Assembly (NCBI RefSeq): GCF_008831285.2
Contig: NC_045144.1
Coordinates: 4,024,268-4,084,267, forward strand
Source: Nymphaea colorata
Lineage: Eukaryota; Streptophyta; Magnoliopsida; Nymphaeales; Nymphaeaceae
Direction of reading: 5' to 3'
DNA: 60,000 nt
Shown: positions 36,001 through 49,942 of the stretch, in pieces
How the letters are laid out: the number at the start of each line of letters is the position of its first letter
Numbering within the stretch: the stretch's first letter is position 1
Made by a program: the position numbers and the translations under genes
Notes under the pieces: generated by a model
What the model was told of the DNA's origin: nothing
The model's input: only the letters and a program-made list of their open reading frames with translations
The model's database searches: none

Positions 36001-37061
36001 GTCAGCTTCAATAGATCTCCCTTCGCATTCTTCAGAATGACGTCGCCTTTGCCTACAACGTGAGACAAAGAACCATTACCCATTCTCAAAGTACCAAAAT
36101 CACCAGAAATATATGAAGAGAAAAAATCCTTATGGGAAGTAACATGAAGAGCTGAACCACTATCAATAAGCCAACAAGTATCGTCTCTGGCAACATTAAC
36201 CATGTTAGCATCACAAATAACAAACATTTCATGTTGTGCAGTAGCTGCAACATTGTCATCTCGGTCATTTTCCTTCTCCTATTTCTCTCCAATTTTATTC
36301 TCCTTCTTCAGCTGGAAGCAGTACTTCTTTATGTGTCCTTTCTTTCCACAGTGGTGGCATTCCAAATTCTTATATCTCAATTTGGACTTGCTTCTGCTTT
36401 TATCTCTGCCCCTGTCACTCTTGAATTTACTCCTCCCCCTGTTCTCTGTGAAAAGAACCTCTGTCTGAGAAGAGCGAACCTGAGATTTTCTTCTCATCTC
36501 CTCATTGAGAATACCTGACTTAACAGTCTCTAAAGAAATAACCCCATTAGCTACAAAGTTAGTAAGCGAGACTCTAAATGTCTCCCACGAATCAGGCAAA
36601 GTAGCAAGCAATAATAATGCCAAAATCTCATCTTCAAATTTAACGCCCATACTGGATAACTGACTAATGACCCCTTGAAAATCATTTAGAAAATCTGACA
36701 CTGAACTGCCCTCCCTGAATCTCAATTACATCAATCTTTTCAGAAGAAATAATTTACTACTTCCTGTCTTGGAGGCATAAAGATTTTCTAATTTTGCCCA
36801 CAAACTACGTGCATGATTTTTATCTTGGATATGATTATAAACATTTTCATCCACAAATTGTCGAATGAAACCACAAACTTGTTCGTGTTCAAATTCTCAT
36901 TCCTCATCAGACTTAAAATCGGGTTTTTCTTTGGCAAAAACTGTGAGGTACATAGCCTTCACATATAAGAGATCTTTCATCTTATTTTTCCATAGACTAT
37001 AATTAGTCCCATTTAGACTAATCATACGGCTAGTACCAAAATCAATTTTGTTATCCACCAT
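33069..37061 (-). pseudogene. Copia element C gag-pol polyprotein, one frame with seven in-frame stops
   Basis: From ATG 37059-37061, one base past the primer-binding site, to the stop at 33069-33071 is 1331 codons in one frame. Domains in order: Gag with a CCHC knuckle (CHHCGKKGHIKKYC, near 36340); protease with WLIDSGSALHV (near 36165); integrase with the first D in YIDVCGP, the second in RSDNEGEY and the E in GVAERMNK; reverse transcriptase with YVDD intact (34035-34046); RNase H to the end. Premature stops are at 36897-36899, 36726-36728, 36279-36281, 35031-35033, 34473-34475, 34386-34388 and 33891-33893. Several stand where the family has Trp or Gln, as expected from C-to-T change of methylated DNA. 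No frameshift was found. It cannot make a full polyprotein as it stands. Confidence 0.92.
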
Positions 37062-37062
37062 A

Positions 37063-37077
37063 TTGGCTCTGATACCA
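37063..37077 (-). other. Primer-binding site of copia element C
   Basis: Minus-strand TGGTATCAGAGCCAA, complementary to initiator Met tRNA, three bases from the 5' LTR. Confidence 0.9.
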
Positions 37078-37080
37078 CTT

Positions 37081-37607
37081 TGTTGGGATAAAATGTAGAT
37101 AGGCACAAATCTACTACAAATGATTCAACAACGAAGTATAGCCCAAACCGACCATTCAATAAGCAACAAAACAACAGCTAAGCAAACCAACCAAAGCAAT
37201 AACAATCACAAACTGCACAAGAGAATTTTTACATGGAAAACCCCTCAAAACAATGAGGGTAAAAACCACGGGGTACTACGACCTATCACCGATGGAATGC
37301 CCAAAACGTGGATTGGGAGGAGATGCGTTTGGCCTCCTCGTTGGAATCGAATCTCGCCCAAGCTAAGAGCTCGCAACCTTCTCTTCCTAGCCTTCCTCTT
37401 CTCCTTCTTCCTCTCTACTTTTGTTGTGCAGCCACCAAGAGAGAGCACCCCCTTTCTTTTCCCCAAAAGAAAGCCCTAAGAGAGAGAGAGAGACGTGAGT
37501 GAGTTTTAGAGAGAGGGGGGCACCATCGCGTGCCCTCCTTCTCCTTCCGCCCGTCACTTAAGTGACGGGCCAAATCGGGTCCACTTGAGGCTGGACCCGA
37601 CCCAACA
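37081..37607 (-). repeat. 5' LTR of copia element C
   Basis: 527 bp; same ends as 32368-33016 but lacking an internal segment of about 120 bp (junction near 37285). Followed by target duplication CACAC at 37608-37612. Confidence 0.93.
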
Positions 37608-40600
37608 CACACAGCCCAGATTCAGTAGCAAACCTGGGCCTTGCGCCGCTTAATGTTAGCATTCAGAGACAATTACTGATTTTTGACAAGTTTCATATTG
37701 CGTATAAACAATGAATGAGCAATTAAAATTGCAACTAAGAACATCGATTCGTCAGCTTAAAAAGCTTGAAAATTCTAAATCAGCTTAATTAAAAATGGGC
37801 CGAATCGGGCCCTGCCTCTCGTTGTACAGTGATATAATGCTTATCTCAGTTGATACAAAAGGCCGGGAGCCGCGAGGTTAACTGGCAGGGACCAAGGCAC
37901 CCTAAGATTTTGAAAAATAAAATCTTACCCCTTAAACTTTCATAGTTCTAATTTGGTCCCATTAAAATTTTGAAAAACATAGTTGCCTTATTATTATTTT
38001 TTTTCAGAAATTTTATATAAACATGCCATTCATCACATTCGGCCCCAAGAAAAAAAAAATGCTCACACCGCCCCTGCTGATGTACCCTTAAATTGAGGAT
38101 ATTATTTGGGATTGAGTTGCATGCACACTACTGTGCGCACAAAACAATATATACCAAAGAGGGAGATAAAGTATTTTATAAATTTTTTATAATAGAAGAC
38201 ATTTTAGACCTTTTTTTTTTCAAATCCTTAAAGTTTCTTTTTTGTATTTTAATGAGGACACGCACAAGGGTGATTCAGTATGAACATGAATCATCTATGC
38301 TTTTCATGCACTATGAGTGCAACATTTTTAAGATTTTAGTAAGAATTTATCTATATCTTAACTAGTTTCTAGCGCACGGGGTTCTATGATCCATAACTAC
38401 TTCCATGCATCTCAGATAAAGCAATTTGTTCTGTCAACTTGTGAAGAGACAACCAATTAATTATCCCCTCAAAGAAACAGCGCATTTGTAAAAATCAGGT
38501 GTTGTGGCAAGATGGATTCTTTTTAAAATCTGATCCGTGCGTTTGTCAATGAAATGAAAGGCGCGGGGAGATCCGCTCTCAAGTATTATTCCAAAAGAAT
38601 TTTATGTGGTGGAAAGAATGGTGATGCTGTGGATCAGCCAAGGGAGGAAAAAACAAAAGTAACAGGGCATAGGCTCATGCCTCCATCTAAAGCGGGAAAA
38701 TTAAATGCAAGAACAAAACTCCGAATGGCAAAAGGAGAAGAAAATGTGAAGATTATGCAGCATCTATGATGAGCTGACGAATCTTCCTGGAGTTGCATTG
38801 CAGGTATAGATACTGATTTCCGCTCCTTCCTCTTGTCAGAATACACTGCATGGAACGTTAATAATCGACCTTCCATCATGGTCATGAGAACCTTCAAGTA
38901 CTCTGCTGCAACCTTCCATATGATCATAATGATAATAATAATAACGGTATAGAACGATAATCCCAATGCTCCCCCTCGACTTGGGCCATGCAGATCAGCA
39001 AGATCCAATGTTGGATATTAGCACGAGATCGAAATCCTTCTCCCTCAACGGTACTTTCACAGGTATAAACAAATGCGTCTAAAACATATATGTTCTTAAT
39101 GACAGAAGAAATATGGGAACATCTCATTTGAGCTAGACCGACCTTTAAAATTAAGTTTGCTCGTGAAGAATATGACAATCTCGATTTCTATAATTTTTGT
39201 TTGTTCATGACACAATATTGGTTAAGCTTTTTGTTTTGTTTATTCCTTTCTAGATGAACTCCGGCTGAGGGACGTGACGGTCCTCATCTTTTGCTGCTCA
39301 AAAAAACAAAAAAATGATATGTGGGACGAGAGATCCATCCCGTCGATCGCTTAGTCAAATAATTAAGAGACATTATCTGACTGGGTCTCTGTTAATTCTC
39401 ATTAATGGACTCAAAGTTTCAGACTGATGGTTTTGGATTTGATCGTCCTTAGTGGGATTCCAAAAAGATTCGGTTTCATGTAACTGATTAATCCTCAACC
39501 ACTACAACCCTTGTTCCTCTATTATAAGGAGAACTATCCAATTCTCACTTGAGAAATTTCATTAGTTCTTAATTTGCTTTTCGTTTCTTTTCCTTTTTTG
39601 TGTTTATTGAAGTCATTTACCTCAGCCCTTTTTGTTTCCTTGAATTTCTCTCTCTTTCTCTTAGTAAACTTGAGATTAGCAGCTGATCAAGAATCTCAGT
39701 TCCCTCGTTAGCTTATTTTTCTTTTTCCAAATAATTTACAGCATAAGAACGTAAGCATAAGTAGTCAAGAAGTTGCAGCACGGAAACTAAAAAGCTATAT
39801 CGTATAATGTTATTCCTTATCTGTACAAGTTTGCAGAAAAACTTGGACGGTAAACAACTGGGGGACAAGAGCTGCAGGCATATGGGAGGATCCCTATATA
39901 TCCCTGTTACTTTTCCAGCTTTTTCAGAATGAAAGTTCGATAAAGGTGGTAAGATTGGACCTTGTAACATTCTTATTGAACCAAATTAAAGGAACTAATT
40001 GCTTAATTGGCTCGCAGCTGATGCTGTAAAAATGCCCATCTTCCTTGTCGGCAACTTCTCTTTAAAGAGCTCAGCTGGGACATTACATTTTGTAGAGTTG
40101 AAAATTTGAAGAAACGCTTTAGACATTGAATATTCTTGAAGCGCAACCGCGTGTTCTTTTCTGCAATTAAATTGCACCGAATCTGTCATCGTGGTTTCTG
40201 CAATTATATTTTGTCGATCTTCTGCATACATATATAAGCTAAAGTTGGAATATCTTCTTGGAATCAAAGATCACCAAGTAAAGTTGTACTACTACTGCAT
40301 GCTCGTTTTATTCTTGTCAAAAGAAAAGGGAATTTCTAATTAAGTTCAGGCCCGCTTTTTTGCTCACATTTCTGAAAACGAGATTAAGTTTTGTGATTTT
40401 CTTAAGCATGGTCATACTTTTCATGAAAACTGTCAAATGAATGGGGATTTCAAGTAAATGGACATGACAGTTTTTTGGAAAGTGAAACTCTTAATAAAAT
40501 TTGTAAAAGAAGAAAAATATGGTCTTTTTTTATTATAAACAAAACATAGGCCTTCAGGAAAAAAAAATGAAAATGAAAAGAGGAAAATAATGAAGTAAAG

Positions 40601-40910
40601 CGGGTGGTGGTTAGAGAGGAAGGGGGCTGTTGGTCATGGGTAAATTAAAGGAAGCTCTTTGTCTACCACATATAATGCCTGCATGTTTGTACCTTATCTT
40701 GTGAGCCCAAGCTCATCAAAAGTAAAGGCAAAGAACAGAATGAGGGAAAAAAGAAAGGAAGGTAAAGTTAAAGAAGCAGCAGCCTTTCTACCGGCCGTTG
40801 GCCCACCTTTGCCTCCAACTCTAACCGCCTTTTAACTCATTCCTCTGCTGCTCTACGTACTTTTGCTGCAAAAAAAAAAAATTAAAACATAGAGAAAAAG
40901 TTCTCTCTTC

Positions 40911-40912
<2 letters not shown>

Positions 40913-40968
<56 letters not shown>
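40913..40968. repeat. (TA)n microsatellite
   Basis: About 27 uninterrupted TA units. Confidence 0.93.
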
Positions 40969-40971
<3 letters not shown>

Positions 40972-42626
40972 GGGATGACCTCATGCTGATGATGGGCTTT
41001 TTTTTTTTTGTGGGTTGAAGAGGGTCAAAAGAATGCAGAACAATCAAATATTCTAGTGGACCAGGTGGTCTCCTCTTCAAGAATATCTATGGAATCCAGA
41101 CAATGTGGTGGGTCAGAATTTCAACCTATGAAATGGGTAGTTTGAACAATGGTAGTTGAAAGTTGAAACTCCAAAATTAACTCACTGCCCGATTTGAAAT
41201 TGGTTTATTATTTTTCCGTTGGGAGATGGGATGAGATCAAAATTTCTGGTCATTTTTGAATGACAACTCAAAATTTAGAGAGAGAAGCCATGCAGTACTC
41301 AGGTGCGGATAAAGAAAATGTTAAGACTGCGTTTGATGACCAAAGAATTAAATGACATTGGTGTATAATATACTACCTTACTTGTATGCAGGGAGTTGAT
41401 GAATGAAACTGCTGCTCTTATACTAACTGCTATACCAAACCAAACCCCGTGGGAGGTCATACATGGGTTTTCAAAATTTTGAATACCAAAAGAAGACGAA
41501 ATTTTTTACAGCATCGGTTAGGGAGGAAAAAGGGGGGAAAAAAAAAGTAGGAGACAAAAATAGAGCAACCAGTCGGAGCATCCTGTCCCTGCTGCTCTTA
41601 TATGCGCTGGATGGTCCCCTCTCACGCCCACCGCCACCCTCTTTTCTCTATCAGGGATGCCAATTTGGTGGGACACAGTGTTCCATCCCTCTCTCTCTCT
41701 CTCTCCCTCTCCCTTCCGTTGTCCTGCCTCCCGTGACAAAAGCAGGCACGAATCCCTATGTAGAGAGGCCACCACCCATCTTAATTTCTCCCCCGCCCAC
41801 ATCGCCATCGTCTCACAGTCCCTCATCTTCCTCCTCGATCGCGTTTATGAGTCACACACTCTCCCGTCATCACCAATTCCCATCTACATTCTTGACGTCA
41901 GGTTGTTTTGGTAATGACAGAGAGCATAACCAGGCATAGTCGGTAAAAACAGCTACCAAAGGCTCAAATTTAAGGCGACGATAAAGTTATTAAAATGAAC
42001 AGAGGACAAGATCCGCGGAGAGCAGAGGGCAGAGCGCTTCTTTTTCATTTGGACGCAAAAGATTGGCGGGTGGGAAGGGCCTTGGCTCATAAATTAAGCA
42101 AATTCAAATTTCACGAGCAAGCACTCCTAACGTTAACGTAAGCAGTAGCATGGGGCGTCCTTTCTGAGAGCGAGGGGAAGGCCTCCAAGGTTTTTCACTG
42201 TTATGCTTGCGTAATCACAAGCTGTTCTGAGAATGGTTTGCTTCTTCTGGCTGTCATACTCTTAAATTTACCAGCAAGAAGGAGATCAGGGAGAGAGGCC
42301 ATAGCATGTGGCCATTAATATTGATGACTTTGGAGTTTATGATCTCTCTTTCATTTGTTGGAGATATATATTTGGTTCATAGCCTCTATAGTACACCTTG
42401 GTAACCAAGCATTTTAAAGATTTAATTGGGTTTTCTTTTTCAACTACTTATTATCTAGCGGATCATATTGATCATCCTAGACATAGATGAAAGATACATA
42501 TATAGGAAAAATTATGATATTCTTAGCAACTAGGTAGACCATAGAAGCCGTATAATCATAATAGCTTTCACAAAACCAACTTGCACAGGCCAGTATGATG
42601 TCCTTCTTGAAGAATCGAAGGATCGA

Positions 42627-42645
42627 AGTAGTAGTAGTAGTAGTA
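42627..42645. repeat. (AGT)n microsatellite
   Basis: About six AGT units. Confidence 0.85.
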
Positions 42646-44995
42646 GGCTTTGATGCAGGTTTTAAGAAATCACGGACAGCGGCCTGAGGTTTAGAATTAA
42701 TATAATCCGGCACCTATCTTTTGATAAAACATCACTCCCTAGACAATTTTTTTCGTTTTTAATTCGGCACGAAGATGACATTTGTTCAGTTGGCTTCATG
42801 AAAAAAATGCTCGCAGATAATCATCTAGTTAATGCATGCTGTAATTAAGGTTAAGAATTGCTCAATCGGCGGTTTAATGAGACCTCATAAGCTACCATCG
42901 ATCTCTTTCGAAAAGAAGAACACAACAACTAGATAGAGTTCAAAATGTTAGCGCATGTCGTACAGTTGCATTGCTTGACAAGTTCATGACAGTCGACCGC
43001 CGTGAAATGATTACTCGCTCGTGCAACGTAACAGACATTGATTACTCAAAAACATTGTTGAATTTAATTAGTTTGAGACGTCCTCACTTAGAAATACAAT
43101 TACAATACGTTTAGTATTGTCAACGTAACAGATCATGGGGTTTTTTTTCCTTTTTTTTTTAAAAAAAAAAAAAAGTAGTCATGGTATTTTCTTCAATATG
43201 TGTAGGTAGCATAGGTACCTAATAAAGCATTTATGGGGAATTAATTATGAATGAAATGGAATGTTATCTGATCTTGGTTATGTTAATTATTTTATGCTAA
43301 ATTAGTATTCGGTTTAATGTATAGGTTATGCTATTAGTCCTGTCATTAATGGGCGTATTCTGTTGTTAATGAGTCATACTTGGTATAAGTTAATAGAGAA
43401 TTAAATCGGTACTTGAGGTTAAGGTGCATCGAAAGAAGCTTACAAGTCACGTTTACTTTATGTAAGAGAAATGTTTACGATAAAAATATATTTTTGGAGT
43501 AGTTTCTGCTTCTTGACGACCTAACGATCAAGTTGCAGCTCATCTACATGCCTAAAATATATCTAAATAATATCAAGGATTACATATCACTAGAGAAAAC
43601 TAGGCCGCAGATTTAGGAATGCTGTGTTCGATGTACGAGTATGCTTCAAGAACTGAAACTCTACTCAAGTACACGTTTGAATGACATGAAAATATATACA
43701 ATCTGCAAAATCTTTTGGCAAGTTCACTGTTGAATTGAATTGGATGGATTTTAGTTTTATTTTGTTCTGTTAATTACTACATTTTGAAATGTTATTGATA
43801 TCGCTTCCTGTTTGAAAATGCACTTATGTTGCATAACTCGGGCGTACACACTCATTGAAGCATGATTTTTATTTGAAAATTTTACGAAGCACAACAAAAA
43901 AGATTGGTCACATTCTGCAAAAAAATTTGTCGCATTCTGCGGAAAAGCATAAGCTTTAAGAAATTGAGTTTTCAGCCGTGGATAAGAAATGAATCGTCAA
44001 ACACATACCTTATTTCGAATGTGCTCACCTCACCATACTCAAAGTATGGTTTCTTAATCTATAACGTGAAATTCTGGGACTTAAAAACATATATTCTCTC
44101 GAATTTTATGAAAATTCTCACATACATCATAATCAAGCAGTACAAGTGTTTGATTCTTATAGAATTAAGTAGCAGTACGTCATCAGGTTAGATGAAAAGG
44201 ACATGTAATTACCATTATCATCATAGGGAGTGTTCTTTTAACGATTATCCTGCTCTGATTCGGTCACGCCCAAACATCTCGAAGGCAAGTCATGAGGAAC
44301 AACCTTAAGGACTCTATATAGATCTGATACAATTGCTACTTGTTTGATTGTCACTCAGGCCGGACACCCCACCTTCATGAACTGGCCAAGGTGGAGCCTA
44401 CAGATGGGCACGAAAATTTTGCTCTTCTTGCACTGCACAACGGTTAGGACCGTTCTGCATGTCAGGTTGGGGACATGGTGGACGGGAACGTCAGGTGTGT
44501 ACATCGGATGTCAATGAATCAAGTTCAGATCAGATAGCCGACCATACGAATTGCCAAAATATCTTCCAAACTGGTCACTCAGTCCGATAGCTAGCTCGTT
44601 CCTTAAACATGACCAGTGGTAGAGCTAGAAAATTTTGACTGATGAATACTCTCTCGGTTATAGGGTTGGGTGCCTGTGGGGCACTGACCTTGGTTCGGGG
44701 GCATGGGGCACATGGCTGGACCCTGGACCAACACCATCACAATAAAAGCTTTCACCGGCTGGTGTGGGCGGTGCCCCCACAAGGTAGCTCCGCTAGTGGA
44801 TACAATCGATCAAAATGTACTCCGTAAAAGAAATGGGTACGTAATTAAGTTCGACCGATCCAAACTGAAGTTTGATTTGAGATGTTTTCTCACTTGTATT
44901 TCGTTTATTGAGTGGTTGAAGGAATTCTACATTTTATTTTAAGAAGCTGCCTTTAAAGGGTTTGCGATACAATAAGTTCGGTAATTGGAGTATGG

Positions 44996-45024
44996 CGTGT
45001 GTGTGTGTGTATATATATATATAT
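44996..45024. repeat. (GT)n(TA)n microsatellite
   Basis: GT units pass directly into TA units. Confidence 0.85.
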
Positions 45025-45065
45025 TAAAAGATATGTCATTAAAAGCACCCAGATATACCTTCAAC

Positions 45066-45280
45066 CATTTTGCTGCACTATAAACTGTCGCTATTGCTCT
45101 TACTTTGACTCTTTTCTAGTGACAGACCTTTTCATTTTTATCCATCCGACAACATCCAAAATCCAATTGATTTAAATCCCTTATATACATAATAATTTTA
45201 CCAAGTCCAAATATAAAATGTAACAATCTAACACTATATTACTGCACTATAAATTGTCGTTAAAGTTATCTAGAGGTCGT
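45066..45280. repeat. Pair of diverged direct repeats
   Basis: A string like TGCACTATAAACTGTCGCT occurs near 45072 and again near 45242 (GCACTATAAATTGTCGTT), each followed some bases later by a TTTC(T/C)AGTGA string. They may be the ends of a small decayed element; class unknown. Confidence 0.4.
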
Positions 45281-46576
45281 TTCCAGTGAGAAATGCAAGC
45301 AGATTATATTTGCAAGGTCCAGTCAGCAAAAGAAAAATATCAATTGGGAAGCTTTTTATTGAGTGGGGGTGTAAGTACACTTGGAATACCCTCCCTAAGT
45401 AAAATCCTTCCCTTATGTAATAAGCTGCATGTCGTGCGTATATGGCATCGCATCTAATCAAACGCATGCAAACTAAGTATCTGCATGTCCAAAGATCATT
45501 TAATTTGGCTGTTAATATTTGGTACCATGCCATATTTATTTTGCATAAAGTATCAAAGGATTATAAATGAAGTGTATATTTTTCTTTCTTGTAAAATCTT
45601 ATCCGAATATGAAACAAGAAGCTGGGAGAGAATGTTAACAATGAGAACAATTCTACATAAAACAAGGCCTTCACATTTTTAAAAGCATTTAAATTGTGCA
45701 TGGATGAATCTTTCAGGAAAAATGGAAAAACCAGGTTTTATGACATGGTTTTTTAACCAGTTTTTAAACTGAGCGCCGTTTCAAAATGGCGTTTGAAGTG
45801 TCAGGAAATATGGGCTTTGTGCATCATCGATTTTGAAACTTGTCATGGCAAATTCTCCGTTACATTCAAGATACCTGCGTTAATTTCAAAATATTTGGTA
45901 GTGTACAATAGAAGTCCAAAGCCGCCATCTCGGGTAAAAGGTAAATGGCCTTTTTAGCAGGGTACCATGGGGCGCGGCCCCTGTTGAAAGGTGAAAATTT
46001 TACCTCCTTCATCTTTGCGCATCGTATTCTACACCTGTCAGACAAACAAAAGGTCGCCGGACATGAGAAGCTGGTAAAAACACCATTAAGATGACAACAA
46101 GAACCCAAGTTTTTCAGCTAGTTTTAATGAAGTGCTTGTTACAAGTCGAGAAATTTTCAACTTAATAAACTTGGATGATTATCGTTATAGTAGCTGCTTT
46201 ACTATTAGCTACTGTTATTGTTATTATAATGGACTCATGACCGGCAAGCACGGAAAAAAACAAACAAACTTCTTTCTGTGACAAATCCAAGAAATGGTTA
46301 AAAAAATCCGACCATTAGTTGGTCGATCGATTTCCTTGTTCTGTTAGTGAAGTTTGTGTCCGTCAAAGTCAGGGCTTCAAACTTGTACCAGACTAATTAA
46401 AAGCCGAGGGTGACTCGTGAAGAACTTCATGATCCCATTTCGAATGGTAGCTAGGAGTCATTAAATTACAGCGAGAGAATACATGATCGCATCCATAGGG
46501 CAATGAATGAATTGGGTCAGAGCGACTCCTTGACTCGATCAACTAGCTGAACCCCATGAAAGAAACCCATTATTTT

Positions 46577-46611
46577 AAGAAGAAGAAGAAGAAGATGATG
46601 ATGATGATGAA
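46577..46611. repeat. (AAG)n(ATG)n microsatellite
   Basis: AAG units followed by GAT/ATG units. Confidence 0.85.
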
Positions 46612-47137
46612 GGAAAGAAAAGGAAATGATGGTTGTTTTAGTTGGATTCGGTTGGTTGGTGTTAATTAATTATCTCCCATTTGATTATGACGAGACGACC
46701 AAATGCATTTCTTGCTTAAAGGAGAAAGATACGTCATTAGAAAGCCACCAACTTTCTGATTAGCTCCCTTCAAAGCAAACCTTAATTCATCCTTCTTTCC
46801 AAAGTACGAGTCTCCCTGTTACTGTTCTTCTAATGCACCTTTAATATGGTAATGTTTTATTACTAATAAAAAGGCTCACCGACCTCACCTAGCCCACGCC
46901 GGTAGACTTCACATAAATCACAAAAGATTCTTCGCTTTCGTGAGTCAAAAACTAACAAGTTTGACAAAAACAGGTGCTGACTGTAGCCGATCATGAATTA
47001 GACTTATCATGGATTGTTTATTTATGTTGGAGAGAAAGGGAGAGGGAGAGAGAGTTTCACAAAAAGTCACTTATCCTACTATTGCTTTCTTCTAAGCACA
47101 CTTAACTTCAGAGTTTAAAATAAAATCTGATCAGCAT

Positions 47138-47181
47138 ATTAACATTAATATATGATTATTTAACATTAATATATGATTATA
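47138..47181. repeat. Tandem duplication of about 21 bp
   Basis: TTAACATTAATATATGATTA occurs twice back to back. Confidence 0.85.
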
Positions 47182-49604
47182 CCCACGACAGTAAGTAAGA
47201 GAAAGAGAGATCTCTGTTTAGACTTTTTTTTTCTTAATTTTGTTCTTGAAATTATACTAGGACGAGACACTTAGTCGCTTGCCCAATGATAAAATACTTC
47301 GAAACTAATACTACCCTTCAAACTTGCACTTGCTTGTGGGTTTTAGGGTTTGAGAGTTATTTCATTTTCTCTAGCCACATTTGTTTTGGATTATCTCCAA
47401 TAAAAAAAAAGTAAAAAAAAAAAAAAAAACCTTTTCCTTGGTTTGAAATATGTGCTCAATGTCGTCATGGGGGATCATTAAACTGAAGGTGGACCCAACA
47501 ACAGACACGTGATGTTGCCCCGTCTTAAATTACCCAACCTACATTGCATTTAACCATCAAATGCTCTCTTTCTCTCTCTAGATCTCTCTCGTTCTTTCTT
47601 TCTTTTTTATTATTATTATTATTTTACTTTCTGTTTGTATTTCGTTTTGTTCGCTTTGCTTGGCTTTGCATCGCGTGACATCTTGTCACCAATTCTGTCA
47701 ATCAATTTTCCATTTTGTCAGCGGCTCTGTCTCTCTAAAAACCCAAGAAAAAAACATGAATCGGCTTCTTTATGTTTTGATGTTTTTGAAGTAAAAACAT
47801 GAAGGGGTTTGGTGGGATTTAAGGGAGAGTTTCTTTAAGTTGTGCCTACCTTTTTTTTTTTTTGGGTCAGACAAATTTGACTAGATATCTCTCTACAAGG
47901 TCTCGTCTCCAAAACAAAACCTTTGGTTTACTCGTTTTCTGGTTTTCTCCACTTCCTGTTTGGGAGGAAAGAATAACTACGCCCTGTGTTTTTCTCAATT
48001 TATGAACCCTTTTGTTTTAGGAGGCCGCAATAAAGAAGAAACGTCAAAGAAAGAAAGAGGGATAAAAAGAGATAAAACAAAGAAATAAAGGAAGAAAGCG
48101 TCCATCGAGAGCGAGGATAGATGGGAATCAAAGCGGATAGTGATGAATAAAGTGATTTTAGGGAATTCGGATTTCGTTTGGAGAATATCTCCACAATAAT
48201 TGGCTATCCTTTGCTCATAAGACAAAAACAGAGAGCTGCCCATCAAGATTTTCCAACGAAACAACTCCCCAGAAAGCAAATAAACATCAAAAGGAATTTG
48301 AATGTCTACTACTGCTTCAATTGACAGCTCCTATTCAGAATCAGAAGAAGAAGAAGAAGAATTTTACGGCAAGGGAATGGGGAAATGTATTACTATTTAC
48401 CTTGTAGCTGTCGCTGGTCGTTTTAGACTAATGAGCTGCCATCGTTGAAATTTAAGGCAACGGGCTCTGCAGCACTTATTTTCTATATTTGAAACAAGGA
48501 AATTCAATACATCATTTATGGTCTCATTTTCAACAACATTAAAAAGCCAGTCCTAGCATTTAAGTACCTCCTATCAGGAATGGGTGGTTTACTGAAGGCG
48601 TAGGTCGGGTGCTGTTATTTACTTCACCGAAACCAAGTTAATGTCTCTGCTCTTGTCGTAAAAGGATTGTATCGCAATAATTACTGTAGTCGTGTGTCAA
48701 GGCCATACTCACACTAAAATCAAAGTAAATGCGTCATGATTTCACCGGCGATAAAAAGTTTTCTCATTTCCACCACCACCCGCAGTTTAATGTCATGGGA
48801 TTTTTACCCTCTGCCTGACGCCACGTACAGGAAGAAGATGGAAAAGAAGAGAGAAAAAAAAGATTGGAAGCAGAAAATCGAATAACAAAAGTTACCTTGC
48901 TTGCTGTGTGCTTTTCCTGCAAAAGGAAAATAAAAGAGGTAAAAGAGGCCAGCGGTTGGTTTCACGCTTCGAGTATTCGCATGGGAAAACATGATGGTTT
49001 GGCAATGTATGCTTACTATGTTTGAACATGCACCACTTAAAGATTCAGCCAAAAGAATATTGAAGCATGCTCCAAGGGAAACAGCTAGTGCCCAAAAAAT
49101 CTCGTCTTTCTGTTTTTTCTTTTTCTTTCTGTTTACTGTTTCTTCTGCATTTGCTGTTCTGCTATTGGTAACAGTATTTAAAGGCAGCTAATGGAGATGG
49201 ATGACCCTAGAAGGAAAAGCAGCAGAATTAGAGGGGCATTGACTGGTGACATGTTATTCTTGGAAGAGAAAAGGAGGAAGGGATTAGTTTAGTCGTTAAT
49301 CCAAGAATCCAGAAGCTTTGTTTGTTTGTTTATTGCTTTTGAGATTGTCATTTGTCAGTTAAACAGGTAGGGTTAAAACGAAAAGGGGAAAAAAAAAAAA
49401 AAGATTGCAGCAGTGAGTGAAAATGAAGGCGGTCATTTGGTACAAGACAGGAGGAGAAAAGGGGGTACTTTTTCTTTTGATCTTTACTCTCCTTTTGCAA
49501 ATTTCTTGGGTCTACTCAACAGTTGCAGATGAAAAATTAGCCTGCCAAGAAAGTATTAAAGTTGGTGGTAGTGAAAAATATAAATAAATAAAGAGACTGT
49601 ACTG

Positions 49605-49890
49605 AATAGGTCTCTCTCTCTCTTCTGACAGACTGCCCCTCTGTGTGGCGTAAGCTTGATGCCTGATAGTGCAAGCAAAGCAAGCAAACTACTTTTTATC
49701 GCGAGCGTAAAACTGTCTGTCCTCCTCTTTGTCTGTAGAAATCTGCTTTTTTTTCCTTCTCCTTCCGGACCTCTCTCTCTCTCTCTCCCTCTAAACATGA
49801 TTTAATGGCTGACCGGTTAAAACGCACGAAGGATAACATCTTTCCCTCTCATTTCCAAACTCAACTCTCTCTCTATTTCCCTCTCTTTTA

Positions 49891-49942
<52 letters not shown>

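Larger units (their letters stand above)
32368..37607 (-). mobile_element. Ty1/copia LTR retrotransposon, Tork/Tnt1-like (element C), nearly complete
   Basis: LTRs at 32368-33016 and 37081-37607 share TGTTGG...CCAACA ends and are flanked by CACAC. On the minus strand there are a primer-binding site, a gag-pol frame from 37061 to 33069 and a polypurine tract near 33017-33035. Order is gag, protease, integrase, reverse transcriptase, RNase H, which is copia. Sequence resemblance of the RNase H (SKLQKCVALSTTEAEFIAAT) and Gag places it near Tnt1/Tork. All coding segments lie in one frame with seven premature stops and no frameshift, so it looks younger than elements A and B. Confidence 0.95.
37613..49600. 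other. Long AT-rich intergenic region, no gene supported
   Basis: No open frame here shows a recognisable domain; the longest (41463-41939) is compositionally biased. Microsatellites and small repeats are scattered through it and listed separately. A GC-richer stretch at 41560-41860 is pyrimidine-rich and could be promoter or leader sequence, but no coding exon follows. Poly-A/T runs occur near 43140-43175, 47400-47430 and 49387-49403. Confidence 0.45.

Noticed and set aside
41463-41939. 158-codon open frame, plus strand
   Set aside because: Ser/Pro-rich translation of a CT-rich stretch; no domain and no clear splice or promoter context.
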